Shown here: one piece after another, positions 40,858-49,733 of the stretch
How positions within the stretch are numbered: the first letter of the stretch is position 1
Layout of the letters: each line of letters begins with the position of its first letter
Source: Stenotrophomonas maltophilia
Lineage (GTDB): Bacteria; Pseudomonadota; Gammaproteobacteria; Xanthomonadales; Xanthomonadaceae
Direction: 5' to 3'
Length of the DNA: 64,000 nt
Assembly (NCBI RefSeq): GCF_900186865.1
Contig: NZ_LT906480.1
Coordinates: 2,064,001-2,128,000 of the forward strand
Position numbers and translations under genes: made by a program
The notes under the pieces: generated by a model
What the model saw: only the letters and a program-made list of their open reading frames with translations
Told to the model about the DNA's origin: nothing
Database searches by the model: none

Positions 40858-42643
40858 CGAACAGCTTCCTGCAAACGCTTGCTGTAAGGGCATCGAACTG
40901 CCCCCGAATGGTGTCCAGTTCCACCTGTGACATCTCACTTCGTTCCCCTGGCTTCCGGCCGACCAAGGTGTTCGCCGCCTCGTTGAGAGTGGTGACTACC
41001 ACTACGTAGTTGTCGCGACCAAGCCGTCTGTGATCCAACTCTCGCCCGCCATGCTTAATTCCTCGCTCATTGAGAATTCGTCCTGCGTGGAGTTGAATAA
41101 GCTCGTTAAGAGCGTCTCTGGCGGCCTGTCGTTTTGCTGCCTTAGGGACAGCGATGGGCTTGAGGGCTTGGGTAGTAGGGTCAAAGTCTGCAGGGATAAT
41201 TCCGCTCTGCTTCAACAGGCGAATGGCGTCTTCCTCTTCCTGCTTTAGGAGGTGGATTTCCTGCATTTCCACCTCGGACTGCTCTTTGACCTCGGGCTTC
41301 CCATTGGTAGTGTCGCGAGGCGCATACTCACGGAACTCCGTGGGATCTGCTGGATCCAAGCCTTCAAGAGGAAGAAGCTGGTCAAAGAAGGATTGGTCAT
41401 CTTCGCTGAACTGCTGGAAGTCTCCCCACCTGGCGGCAATGTTGCCGCCCGCATGAAAGATCACACTGCCCTGGTTTACAACGTCCCCCGGCGCATCTTG
41501 CTTGATTACGCGCATGATTCGCCCAACGAATTGGACGAATGGAGACAGGTTGGAGAACACGCTAAGGACCGCCGCTACCGACAGGAACGGATGGTCAAAA
41601 CCTTCGCCAAGTTTTCTCACCTGTACGATCACGTCCAGTTGATGATTCGCCAGCCTTTGCATGACTTGGTCATTCTTTTTACTCTCACGGGAATGCACAA
41701 AATCGGCCTTCCTTCCCCGTGCGCGATAAGCCTCCACAATCTGAATGCAATGCTCATAATTCAATGCCGAGGCGATTACCTTTAGGCGTGGCTCCCCTGT
41801 CAAGTTACGGAGCCGGTCGAGCTCCCGGAGGGACGCATCAACAATGGTATTCAGTGTTTCTTCGGACGTTACGATGCTTCTGCGGAAATCCGCGTCCTCC
41901 TCACCTAGGCGTCGGACCTCATCTAGGGAGACTTCAACCTCCGAATCGCCTGGTCGCCTGACATAGCGTAAGGTCTTCGGATTGAGTTGGATTGCTTTGA
42001 GCTGTTTAACATAGCCCGCTCTGATCGCCTTGAAGATTGGGTATGAGTAAACGACGGGACCGCTCATCATCTGGCCATCAGCTCTAAGCGGCGTGGCGCT
42101 GAAGTTCACGACCGAGGCTGCAGGGAATTTTGCTTTCAGGGCCTCATAGGTTGCTGCAACGCTATGATGGCCCTCGTCGAAAATGATCAGGTCAAAGAAG
42201 TCGGCAGGAAGCGTTCGCAACCACTTGTTGCCATCGCCGGAAATCTGCTGGATGTTTGTAATGGCAACGTGTGCGGCGTCAAGGTCACTTCGATTTGCAT
42301 CGGTGCCTCTTATTTCCACTGGCTCTGGATAATTGGGGCCGTCCATCACATCGCAGCGTGCATAGAATAGCTTCTCGCTACTAAAGTCGAAATCAGCTGC
42401 CAGCTGCGTTGCAATCGCAACGCCGGGAGCGATGATCAATGCTCGTTTCGATTTATACGCAAATGGAGTGAGCGTTATAGTTCCTGACTTTCCGCATCCC
42501 ACGGGCAGTACTACGCTAACTTCTCTTATGTCCGCACCGTCAGCTACATGCTGTGCTAGCGCCTCATAGGCTCCTTGTTGCGGTTCTCTGACCTTCGGAT
42601 TTCCAGTAATGCGGGGTGCGACATCTTGGAACGGGCTAGACAC
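40847..42643 (-). CDS. SF2 DEAD/DEAH-like helicase
   Basis: 598 residues from GTG 42643 with AGGAG upstream. Motif I is LPVGCGKSG (46-54), motif II DEGH (156-159), motif III FSATPL, a C-terminal helicase half with GEGFDHP (motif V) and QFVGRIMR (motif VI). Architecture is like the type III restriction Res subunit or RadD/SSL2-type helicases, with no nuclease or methylase gene next to it. The C-terminal 200 residues are helical and charged. On a mobile island a defence role is possible. Confidence 0.85.
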   Translation of the reverse strand: MSSPFQDVAPRITGNPKVREPQQGAYEALAQHVADGADIREVSVVLPVGCGKSGTITLTPFAYKSKRALIIAPGVAIATQLAADFDFSSEKLFYARCDVMDGPNYPEPVEIRGTDANRSDLDAAHVAITNIQQISGDGNKWLRTLPADFFDLIIFDEGHHSVAATYEALKAKFPAASVVNFSATPLRADGQMMSGPVVYSYPIFKAIRAGYVKQLKAIQLNPKTLRYVRRPGDSEVEVSLDEVRRLGEEDADFRRSIVTSEETLNTIVDASLRELDRLRNLTGEPRLKVIASALNYEHCIQIVEAYRARGRKADFVHSRESKKNDQVMQRLANHQLDVIVQVRKLGEGFDHPFLSVAAVLSVFSNLSPFVQFVGRIMRVIKQDAPGDVVNQGSVIFHAGGNIAARWGDFQQFSEDDQSFFDQLLPLEGLDPADPTEFREYAPRDTTNGKPEVKEQSEVEMQEIHLLKQEEEDAIRLLKQSGIIPADFDPTTQALKPIAVPKAAKRQAARDALNELIQLHAGRILNERGIKHGGRELDHRRLGRDNYVVVVTTLNEAANTLVGRKPGERSEMSQVELDTIRGQFDALTASVCRKLFDGD

Positions 42644-43116
42644 GCTTGTTCTCCTGGATACGTATTCTGCTCATGCGAAGTTGGGCGGCGCATTATCTGT
42701 GCGCCGTATTGGTCAGCAGCGGCTGACGTGAGATGTTCATTGCTCGCGCGGGCGTAGATGTCGGCATATTTATTGGTCGTTTTCATCCCGTGCCACAATT
42801 ATCATCCCGACAGATACATCTGCCGGGCTTCTTGACGCCTACTGCGAGCTTTTACTTTCCCCCTGAAATTCCCTGGCTGATGCGCCCTTCAGTCATGAGA
42901 TCCTGCCTCAGGCAACCCATCTATTCAATAGTTTGATGTCTGTCACATTTTTGGCGGGGCGCCGCGTGCCTTTCGGCAGGGCCAGACTTGGCAAGACGCG
43001 CCGGGACGGGTGGCAAAGCTGACAGCGAGGCGATAGCAAGAGTCCAGCCCCGAATCTTGGGCACCTGGAGTGGTTGATGGCGTTGCCTAATCATTGTCGC
43101 CGCGATCCCCCGGGCG
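42644..43116. other. Intergenic region of the island, no gene supported
   Basis: About 470 bases between the leftward integrase and the leftward helicase. Short frames on both strands lack RBS and protein-like composition. The part near 42644-42790 should hold the helicase promoter. Nothing else is visible. Confidence 0.6.
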
Positions 43117-44730
43117 CTACGACGCCTTCGATGGCTTCCTCATCCGACTTGCTGGCGTCGTGGAGTGCGCGCTTTTGGCAAGAGCGACCGCTTTTCGTTC
43201 ACGTGCAGCTGCATTCACCACCCTCCGCTTCGCTCTGAGTTGCGCTTGCTTGAGAGACTGCGCTGCCTCTCCAGGCTGATAGGCCGGCAGACCTTCGGGA
43301 ACGGGGAGAAGCGCTACCGCGTCTGCGCGCGATTGGAGCGTGGGCACATCTACATAGGTTCCGAGCTCGCCGGGCATATGCGCCTTGTGCCCCGTAATGG
43401 CAGCGGCAATAGAGCTAAGCACCCCCGCATAGAGAAGCCGGGTGCTCGCAGTATGTCGGAACGAGTGGAAGCCCATGCCGGGCTGCATCATGCCCAAGCC
43501 AACAAGATAGGCGCGGAACTGATCTCCGAGGGCGTCCCCGTAGCCTGCCTTCTTATGCCAAGGCAGGTGGGGAAACAGGCGCTCATGGCCCGACTGCGCT
43601 ACATCTTCGACGTAAGTTAAGAAGCCCGCCTCCAACAAGCGTGGGTGGAGTGGGATGAAGCGCAAGGAGTTTGCGTTTTTCAGCTTTTGATCCCGCCGCC
43701 CCGCACGAATGTGGATTCCCCAAATGCCATTCACCTCGGCCACATCGTCGGCATAGAGTTGCCCAAGCTCGTTGACCCGCGCCCCAGTGCCCGCTGCTAG
43801 CAGGACTCCCCAGTATCGATCAGGCCGCTCCTCTGACCAGGGAAGGAACTTCTCCATATCGAAGAGTTGGTTGATTTCCTCAATGCTGAAGGGGCGACGG
43901 GGGAGCGTGGCGATTGCGGTGGCCGAGCTCTGGCGCTTGATTCCATCGAGCGGCGAACGTGTGAGCAGCCCACCGGCTACTTGTGCATTGAGGAAGCTGG
44001 CCAGTCGGTCACGATGTTTGCCTAGAGTCCGATCAGACAGGCCCGCGATAACGAGCCCTTTGGCGCGTTGTTGCTTGACCTTGGCGATGATTTGCGCGGC
44101 GCTCAGTTCTTTGTATTCTGCCTTCTTGCGCGCATTGCTCGGCCAGTCATGAAGCCCATTTAGGAAGGCGCGCACTTGGGTCTCCCCCACTTGCGACATG
44201 AGCAGGTCGAGCCCTGCTATTTCGCGGAAGATGGTGAGCGTGTTTTCACTGTCGAGCAGATTGCCTGGCGATGTCTTAGCGTTCCTAAGGTCTTCCAGGT
44301 AGAGACCAACACGCTTTGTCAGGGTGTCCCCGGCTCCGGGCAGCGGTGAACTTTGGGCAAAGCCTGAGCTCGCGAGTCCCTTGATGGTGTCCAGCAGAGC
44401 TTTGGCGTCCTCGCGTCCATTCACCTGTAGGTCGGTCAATCTCGCGCCGTTAGGCAGCTCAATGTTCCCGGTCCAGCGGTCAATGGTTCCGGCCAACGCT
44501 CTCAGCAGGGCGTCCCGATCCTTCTCGGTCATTGGGCTGCGTCTCATGCGGTCGAATGCTTGAGAGAGTGCCACAGCGGCGCTTGCCGCTGTAAGCCGCA
44601 TCAGATCGATTGAAGCAGGGGGCAGGCGTCGCACCAGGTAGCGGGAGCCAATAAGAGGCTGTAGATCCGTAGGCACAAAAAAACGGACGTATAGCCCGCT
44701 CGGTCGGCGCAGGAAAAATGGCTTTGGCAC
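43117..44730 (-). CDS. Island tyrosine integrase
   Basis: 537 residues from GTG 44730 (VPKPFFLRRPSGLYVRFFVP is the usual family N-terminus; the open frame runs on to 44802). Catalytic residues are Arg in GTGARVNELG, HSFRHT, His in ITGHK and Tyr in GELGTYVDVP. Long N-terminal region, then a core-binding helical domain with SDRTLGKHRDRLASFLN. The gene points away from ssrA, beside the 44835-44853 repeat. Confidence 0.9.
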   Translation of the reverse strand: MPKPFFLRRPSGLYVRFFVPTDLQPLIGSRYLVRRLPPASIDLMRLTAASAAVALSQAFDRMRRSPMTEKDRDALLRALAGTIDRWTGNIELPNGARLTDLQVNGREDAKALLDTIKGLASSGFAQSSPLPGAGDTLTKRVGLYLEDLRNAKTSPGNLLDSENTLTIFREIAGLDLLMSQVGETQVRAFLNGLHDWPSNARKKAEYKELSAAQIIAKVKQQRAKGLVIAGLSDRTLGKHRDRLASFLNAQVAGGLLTRSPLDGIKRQSSATAIATLPRRPFSIEEINQLFDMEKFLPWSEERPDRYWGVLLAAGTGARVNELGQLYADDVAEVNGIWGIHIRAGRRDQKLKNANSLRFIPLHPRLLEAGFLTYVEDVAQSGHERLFPHLPWHKKAGYGDALGDQFRAYLVGLGMMQPGMGFHSFRHTASTRLLYAGVLSSIAAAITGHKAHMPGELGTYVDVPTLQSRADAVALLPVPEGLPAYQPGEAAQSLKQAQLRAKRRVVNAAARERKAVALAKSAHSTTPASRMRKPSKAS

Positions 44731-44832
44731 GGAGTGATACCTACTTTGATACCTGCAGACAGGCTCAGTTCGTGTATCACTCCGATGCCAAAACCCTTGC
44801 AAAATCAGCCACTTAGTGATAGATTTTGCAAG
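44730..44832. promoter_or_regulatory. Integrase control region with two inverted repeats
   Basis: CGGAGTGATAC (44730) pairs with GTATCACTCCG (44774), and CTTGCAAAATC (44796) with GATTTTGCAAG (44822). The first overlaps the start codon of the integrase. GATACC doublets at 44736 and 44748 match those at 32388. These are arm-site, Xis or operator candidates. Confidence 0.5.
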
Positions 44833-44834
44833 CA

Positions 44835-44853
44835 GTTGGTGGAGGTGGGCGGA
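44835..44853. repeat. att repeat at the ssrA 3-prime end
   Basis: Identical 19-mer to 32302-32320, covering the last 17 bases of ssrA. It is the right boundary of the island and keeps ssrA intact. Confidence 0.9.
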
Positions 44854-45190
44854 ATTGAACCGCCGTCCGAAGGCACTCCATCCCCAGCACTACATGCTTA
44901 GCTCACCGTTGGATCTCGTCCCCGAACAGCACGGCGTGCAAAGCGCATCCGGGAACCAGCCTGTTGTGTTCTAGTGCCGGACTGACAGGCAGCCACCCAG
45001 CGCGATTCCATGATAGTGACTCTACACCGCGAGCATGGACACAAGCGGTTTCGAGGCTTAGGCCTTAAGCGGCCAGAGCGTAGTTGTCGTCGTTGGCAAC
45101 TAGAGTTTTGCAGCTGGATTTACGAGGAAAGCTACCCCCTCGGCATGCGCCAGGCGACTTCACAACCCCCGTCGAAACCAATGCACCCCC
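44837..45190 (-). ncRNA. ssrA: tmRNA
   Basis: 354 nt. On the minus strand the 5-prime GGGGGTG pairs with the 3-prime CACCTCC-ACCA to form the acceptor stem, and the T-arm GGTTCAATTCC is present. The tag frame reads ANDDNYALAA then TAA. tmRNA with SmpB rescues stalled ribosomes and tags the peptide for proteolysis. Its 3-prime end is the integration target of two elements. smpB lies about 920 bp away. Confidence 0.97.
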
Positions 45191-45409
45191 GGCTTCTACA
45201 GTGCTGCAAGGTACAGGGCCTATCCCGCGTTGCCACGGTCAGGGCCTGCCCAACGGTTGCAATGCTACGGCAAAACAGCTGAACAGTCACCTTTGCAATC
45301 CACAACACGTTGTAGAGCCGCCGTCATAGCGGATTGGTAACGTCATTGGCACGAATTTGCGACACACTGGCGACGACCATCCGAGCCAGGACAGACACGG
45401 AGACTGTGG

Positions 45410-45982
45410 GTGACCGATGCAAGCCAACAACGCAGCCTGCGACAGCTGATCGGGCCGGTCGGTGCCGACTATCAGCGGCGCGCGTTGCCGCCCGGCTGGG
45501 TCTGGGCCGTGCTGGCGGTGCTGCTGGCGGCCACCTGGGTGACGGAGTTGCCGGCCACGGCCGCGGCGGCACTGGTCGCCAGCGCGGTGGTGGTGCACTG
45601 GTCGCAGCGCGGTCGCATCCATTGGCTCGGCTGGCGCCTACCGGGCCTGGCCGTACTGGCGGCCCTGCTGTGGGGGCCGGAAGTGCTGTCGCAGTGGTTC
45701 GAGCACGGGCTGGCCGTGGTCCTGATGTCGCTGGCCAGTCTCAGTATTGGCGTGCACGTGTGGCAGTCGCGGCAGTTGGCGCGCCAGCTGCAGGGCGCCG
45801 CCGATGCGCTGGATGATGCCCAGTTGCTGTCGTTGCTGCCCGATGATGCCGCGCAGCTGGCCCAGCAGTGGCGGGAAGGCGATGACCGCTACGCGCCGGA
45901 ACTGGCGGTGGTGATGCACCTGGCGGTGATGCACGCGGCGCTGGCGCCGCGCATGCGCGGGCAGGGCATGCTGGCGGGGTGA
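45410..45982 (+). CDS. Inner-membrane protein, unknown
   Basis: 190 residues from GTG 45410. Four hydrophobic segments (about 28-46, 48-64, 75-90, 100-116) are followed by a soluble helical C-terminus. No family recognised; looks like a conserved Xanthomonadaceae core gene. Between ssrA and a pair of SMAG repeats. Confidence 0.7.
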   Translation: MTDASQQRSLRQLIGPVGADYQRRALPPGWVWAVLAVLLAATWVTELPATAAAALVASAVVVHWSQRGRIHWLGWRLPGLAVLAALLWGPEVLSQWFEHGLAVVLMSLASLSIGVHVWQSRQLARQLQGAADALDDAQLLSLLPDDAAQLAQQWREGDDRYAPELAVVMHLAVMHAALAPRMRGQGMLAG

Positions 45983-45992
45983 CCCGCCTTTT

Positions 45993-46087
45993 GTAGCGTC
46001 GAGCCATGCTCGACTGCTTTTCTTACCGAAGCCGAGCATGGCTCGGCTCTACAGAAGACCAAGACAGCCGAGCATGGCTCGGCTTTA
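45993..46087. repeat. Three SMAG (GTAG-type REP) palindromes
   Basis: GTAGCGTCGAGCCATGCTCGAC (45993-46014, shown shortened: GTAG + GTCGAGC/GCTCGAC), an inverted copy at 46031-46052 and a third, degenerate (GTAA) inverted copy at 46067-46087. They lie between converging genes, the usual place for this family. Confidence 0.9.
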
Positions 46088-46107
46088 CAGGGTGATGCGC
46101 AGCGGCC

Positions 46108-46611
46108 TTACGCGTCGCGGTTGCCGCGACGCATCACGCGCTGCTTCTCGATCGCCCAGTCGCGGTCCTTGGCGGCATCGCGCTTGTCGTGGGTCTGCTT
46201 GCCCTTGGCCAGCGCGACTTCGAGCTTGATCTTGTTCTTGCTCCAGTACATCGCGGTGGGCACGATGGTGTAGCCATCGCGCTCGACCTTGCCGACCAGC
46301 TTGTCGATCTCGCTCCGGTGCAGCAGCAGCTTGCGCTCGCGCCGGTCGTTGGCCACCACGTGGGTGGAGGCCTGGATCAACGGGGTGATCTGGGCGCCGA
46401 TCAGGAAGATCTCGCCGTGCTTCACGTAGGCGTAGGCATCGATGATGTTGCCGCGGCCAGCGCGGATCGACTTCACCTCCCAGCCCTGCAGTGCCAGGCC
46501 GGCCTCGAAGCGTTCTTCGATGTGGTACTCGTGGCGGGCACGCTTGTTCAACGCGATGGTCTTGTTGGCCGTCGCGCTCTTTGCTTTATCCTTGCCGCTG
46601 TTCTTGCTCAT
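46108..46611 (-). CDS. smpB: SsrA-binding protein
   Basis: 167 residues from ATG 46611. Conserved segments are [30 protein letters not shown], and the C-terminal [22 protein letters not shown]. The C-terminal basic tail enters the mRNA channel during trans-translation. N-terminal Lys/Ser-rich extension as in other gammaproteobacteria. Partner of the ssrA above. Confidence 0.95.
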   Translation of the reverse strand: MSKNSGKDKAKSATANKTIALNKRARHEYHIEERFEAGLALQGWEVKSIRAGRGNIIDAYAYVKHGEIFLIGAQITPLIQASTHVVANDRRERKLLLHRSEIDKLVGKVERDGYTIVPTAMYWSKNKIKLEVALAKGKQTHDKRDAAKDRDWAIEKQRVMRRGNRDA

Positions 46612-46668
46612 TTCCGTATTGTCTCCGATTCGGGCCCGCCCGGTCGATTGCCGAAACGTCCTGTATTC

Positions 46669-47094
46669 ATGCCTACTATCCGCCGCAGCGCCCTGGTCGA
46701 ACATTCGTCCGCGCGCATGTTCGACCTGGTCAACGATGTCCAGGCCTATCCGCGCCGCTTCCGCTGGTGCTCGGCTGCCCAGATCCTGGAGCAGGGCGAG
46801 GACCGGCTGGTGGCGCGCCTGGACCTGGGCCTGGGTTCGTTCAGCACCTGGTTCCAGACCGAAAACACCCTGCAGCGCCCGCACAGCATCGACATGCAGC
46901 TGCGCGATGGCCCGTTCAAGCAGTTGCACGGCCGCTGGGAATTCCATGCGCTGGCCGAGGACGCCTGCAAGGTCACCCTGACCCTGGAATTCGAGCCCAG
47001 CTCGCGCCTGCTGGGGCCGGCCCTGGCGATCGGCTTCCAGGGTCTGGCCGATCGGATGGTCAATGATTTCGTCCGCGTCGCCGACGAGGCCTGA
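46669..47094 (+). CDS. ratA: RatA/YfjG-family START-domain protein
   Basis: 141 residues, full length. [20 protein letters not shown] and [18 protein letters not shown] are diagnostic of the RatA/Coq10-like family. It is divergent from smpB and 4 bp upstream of rnfH. E. coli RatA has been described as blocking 70S subunit joining; Coq10 relatives bind ubiquinone. Which applies here is not shown by the sequence. Confidence 0.9.
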   Translation: MPTIRRSALVEHSSARMFDLVNDVQAYPRRFRWCSAAQILEQGEDRLVARLDLGLGSFSTWFQTENTLQRPHSIDMQLRDGPFKQLHGRWEFHALAEDACKVTLTLEFEPSSRLLGPALAIGFQGLADRMVNDFVRVADEA

Positions 47095-47097
47095 GCG

Positions 47098-47355
47098 ATG
47101 ATCGAGGTCGAGGTGGTGCTGGCCTGGCCGCAGCAGGTGCTGTCGCGCCGGCTGCAGCTGGACGAGGGCGCGACCGTGGCCGATGCCATTGCCGCCGCCG
47201 CGCTGGAAGGCAGTGACCGATGCCCGGCCGTGGCCGTGCATGGCGTACTGGCGCGCCCGCAGCAGGTGTTGCTGGAGGGTGACCGCATTGAGCTGCTACG
47301 CCCGTTGCTGGCCGACCCCAAGGACAACCGCCGGCGACGCGCGCTCGGCGGTTGA
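47098..47355 (+). CDS. rnfH: RnfH family protein
   Basis: 85 residues of the UPF0125/RnfH (RatB) ubiquitin-like fold: [19 protein letters not shown] and [23 protein letters not shown]. It follows ratA by 4 bases, the conserved pairing in gammaproteobacteria. Biochemical role unknown. Confidence 0.88.
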   Translation: MIEVEVVLAWPQQVLSRRLQLDEGATVADAIAAAALEGSDRCPAVAVHGVLARPQQVLLEGDRIELLRPLLADPKDNRRRRALGG

Positions 47356-47391
47356 TGCCCGCAACCCGTCCGTGGGGACGGGCAGGGGGCC

Positions 47392-47784
47392 TCAGCGGCC
47401 CTTCTTCTTCTTGTCCTTCGGCAGGTTGCGGCCGAACTGGCGCACGGTCTGCTGGGCCAGGGCCTTGTCGTTACCCGGGAAGTAATCGCCTTCCCAACGG
47501 GTCACGGTGTCATTCTCGAAGAACACCACGAAGTTCTTCACTTCAGTACGTCCCAGGCGGTTCACCCGCTGGCTGGAGGTGTAGTCCCAGCGCTGGGCGT
47601 GGAACGGATCGGGAATGGACGGGGTGCCCAGCAGCGCGGTGACCTGCTGCTTGCTCTGCCCGACCTGCAGCTTGGCCACGGCATCTTCCCGGATCAGGTT
47701 GCCCTGATAGATGGGTTGCTTGTAGATGATGCCGCACCCGGTGGTGGACAGGGCGACGGCGGCGACCAACAGGAGATTGCGCAT
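47392..47784 (-). CDS. bamE: Outer-membrane assembly lipoprotein BamE (SmpA/OmlA)
   Basis: 130 residues. Signal peptide with lipobox (STTGC, Cys 17), then IYKQPIYQGNLIREDAVAKL and the GQSKQQVTALLGTPSIPDPF core of BamE. A Lys-rich C-terminus follows. It is part of the BAM complex that inserts beta-barrel proteins. In Xanthomonas the homologue is called OmlA and is encoded next to fur, as here. Confidence 0.95.
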   Translation of the reverse strand: MRNLLLVAAVALSTTGCGIIYKQPIYQGNLIREDAVAKLQVGQSKQQVTALLGTPSIPDPFHAQRWDYTSSQRVNRLGRTEVKNFVVFFENDTVTRWEGDYFPGNDKALAQQTVRQFGRNLPKDKKKKGR

Positions 47785-47887
47785 CGGGACTGGCGGTTGG
47801 GGAAATCAAACCGATGATACACTCCCGGCGTGCCACCGCGACCCAATCCGAGGCAGCTGGCGCTAAATCGCCAATGAACGGAGACCT

Positions 47888-48295
47888 ATGGAAACCCACG
47901 ACCTGCGTAAAGTCGGCCTGAAGGTGACCCATCCGCGGATGCGGATCCTGGCGCTGCTCGAGCAGCGCAATGCCCAGCACCACATGACCGCCGAAGACAT
48001 CTACCGCCAGCTGCTGGAGCATGGCGACGAGATCGGCCTGGCGACGGTGTACAGGGTGCTGACCCAGTTCGAGGCCGCCGGCCTTGTGCTCAAGCACAAT
48101 TTCGAGGGCGGCCAGGCGGTCTACGAGCTTGACCGTGGCGGCCACCACGACCACATGGTCGACGTGGACAGCGGCAAGATCATCGAGTTCGAGAGCCATG
48201 AGATCGAGGAGCTGCAGCGCAAGATCGCAGCCGACCACGGCTACGAACTGGAAGAGCACTCGCTGGTGCTGTACGTGCGCAAGAAGCGCAAGTAA
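47888..48295 (+). CDS. fur: Ferric uptake regulator
   Basis: 135 residues. Winged helix (KVTHPRMRILALLE, LATVYRVLTQFEAAGLV) and metal site HHDHMVDVDSGKIIEFES, with Glu/His ligands. The CxxC that holds structural zinc in E. coli Fur is absent (V and S replace the two Cys). It represses iron uptake genes when bound to Fe(II). Divergent from bamE; a strong terminator follows. Confidence 0.95.
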   Translation: METHDLRKVGLKVTHPRMRILALLEQRNAQHHMTAEDIYRQLLEHGDEIGLATVYRVLTQFEAAGLVLKHNFEGGQAVYELDRGGHHDHMVDVDSGKIIEFESHEIEELQRKIAADHGYELEEHSLVLYVRKKRK

Positions 48296-48321
48296 GCCGA
48301 TCCAGCCAGCCAGATGCGACG

Positions 48322-48348
48322 AAACCCCGGGCCTGCCCGGGGTTTTTC
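48322..48348 (+). terminator. Terminator after fur
   Basis: AAACCCCGGGC, CT, GCCCGGGGTTT, then TTCG. Near-symmetrical, so it could also work on the opposite strand. Confidence 0.9.
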
Positions 48349-48366
48349 GTTGCCGGGTCGCGTGCT

Positions 48367-48406
48367 GGGGTCAGAGCCCTTTGCTGGCGCAAAGGGATCC
48401 GACCCC
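48367..48406. repeat. REP-like inverted repeat (GGGGTC...GACCCC type)
   Basis: GGGGTCAGAGCCCTTTG pairs with CAAAGGGATCCGACCCC. The stop of the leftward esterase gene (48371) lies inside this repeat. Confidence 0.8.
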
Positions 48407-49636
48407 GGCCGACCCCTGACCTCCAAGCAGCACGTCCAGATCCACCGCCTCGGCCATCGCCCGGTTCCCCGCATCACCCGGATGCAGGTGGTCGCCGGAA
48501 TCGTAGGCGGCGGCCATCCGTGACGGATCGGCCGGATCGCGCAGGGCCGCGTCCAGGTCGATCACCGCGTCGAACGGCCCGTCGGTGCGCAGCCAGGCAT
48601 TGAGCTGGCTGCGCAGGGCGTCCTTGTCCGGGTGGTGGTAGTCGTCCAGCGGCGTGCCGGGCAGGGCGCCGGCGAACGGCATCAGGGTGGCGCCGAGGAT
48701 GCGTAGACCCCGCCGATGGGCCTGTTCGGCCAGGGCGCGGTAGCCCGCCTGCAGCTCGGCAAGCGTGGGCCGCGCCTGCTTGCGCGCGAAGGCGGTGCCG
48801 GGCCAGCTGATGTCATTGATGCCAACCAGCACGATCACGCTGGACACGCCAGGCTGATCCAGTGCATCGCGTTGGAAGCGGGCGAGCGCGGATTCCCCCA
48901 TGCCGTCGTGCAAGAGGCGGCCACCGGAGATGCCGGCATTGACCACGGCGATGCCCCGCGGTGCCAAACGCGCGGCCAGATGGTCGGTCCAGCGCTGGTC
49001 CTGGTCGAGGCTGGCGGTGGCGCCGTCGGTGATCGAATCGCCGATCACCACCACGCTGCGTGCGCTGGTCGGCGCCTCGACCTCGATGCCGGCCAGGAAC
49101 AGGCGGGCCGTGGTGCTGCTGGCCCCGCTCAGTGTCTGGGCCTGGCTCTGGTCGCCAGGCGCAATCCAACTGGTCTGCCTGCCCTCCCAATGGAACGTCT
49201 GTACCGGCATCGGTCCCGGCACGAAGACGCTGACCTGCAGCGCCTGCCGGTCAGCCGTGGCCAGTGGCAGCGGATCGCTCAGCCGTTCCTGCCCGGGGCC
49301 GATCAGCACTCCGGGCTGGCCTTCGAAACTGAGCGGCTGCGGGGTGTCCCCCGCCCGGGCGGCCACGCTCGCCGCCCCGATCCGCAGTGGTTGAGTGCCG
49401 TAGGCATTGCTCAGCCGCACCCGCAGCCGAGACCCGCCCAGGCTGATACGTGCCGTCTGGCGGAAGGTCTGGTCCTGCAGTGCGGCTGGGACCAGGGTCG
49501 GAAACAGGAATTCCGGGCCCCAGACCGGTTGCGGGCTGGCCTGCCAGCTGGCGACCCAGTGCGGCGCAGGGGCGGCGCTGGCGGCACTGGACAGGCCGAT
49601 CAATGCGGTTGTGACGAGCTGGCTGAAACGATTCAT
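48371..49636 (-). CDS. Secreted SGNH/GDSL esterase
   Basis: 421 residues. Signal peptide ends in SSAASA. The SGNH blocks are VVVIGDSITDG (Ser), NAGISGGRLL (Gly), LVGINDISWPG (Asn) and DSGDHLHPGDAGN (Asp, His). N-terminal 190 residues form an extra beta domain (RLRVRLSNAYGTQPLRIG) typical of this family. The C-terminal about 12 residues (SAGVGSLCASKG) come from the REP at 48367-48406. Acyl/acetyl esterase of unknown substrate. Divergent from a LysR gene. Confidence 0.9.
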   Translation of the reverse strand: MNRFSQLVTTALIGLSSAASAAPAPHWVASWQASPQPVWGPEFLFPTLVPAALQDQTFRQTARISLGGSRLRVRLSNAYGTQPLRIGAASVAARAGDTPQPLSFEGQPGVLIGPGQERLSDPLPLATADRQALQVSVFVPGPMPVQTFHWEGRQTSWIAPGDQSQAQTLSGASSTTARLFLAGIEVEAPTSARSVVVIGDSITDGATASLDQDQRWTDHLAARLAPRGIAVVNAGISGGRLLHDGMGESALARFQRDALDQPGVSSVIVLVGINDISWPGTAFARKQARPTLAELQAGYRALAEQAHRRGLRILGATLMPFAGALPGTPLDDYHHPDKDALRSQLNAWLRTDGPFDAVIDLDAALRDPADPSRMAAAYDSGDHLHPGDAGNRAMAEAVDLDVLLGGQGSAGVGSLCASKGL

Positions 49637-49678
49637 TGGGCAATCCCGGGTGGAGGGAAGGCCATGGTGATTCCGTAC

Positions 49679-49724
49679 TCATCTGTGAACTAGACTGCGC
49701 ATGGACAATCATCTGTGAACTGGA
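49679..49724. promoter_or_regulatory. Direct repeat in esterase/LysR intergenic region
   Basis: TCATCTGTGAACTAGA at 49679 and TCATCTGTGAACTGGA at 49709, 30 bp apart (three helical turns). Candidate binding sites for the adjacent LysR regulator. Confidence 0.5.
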
Positions 49725-49733
49725 TTCATTGCC

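Noticed and set aside
42733..42936. 67-residue plus-strand frame
   Set aside because: No RBS and composition unlike a protein; overlaps the helicase promoter region.
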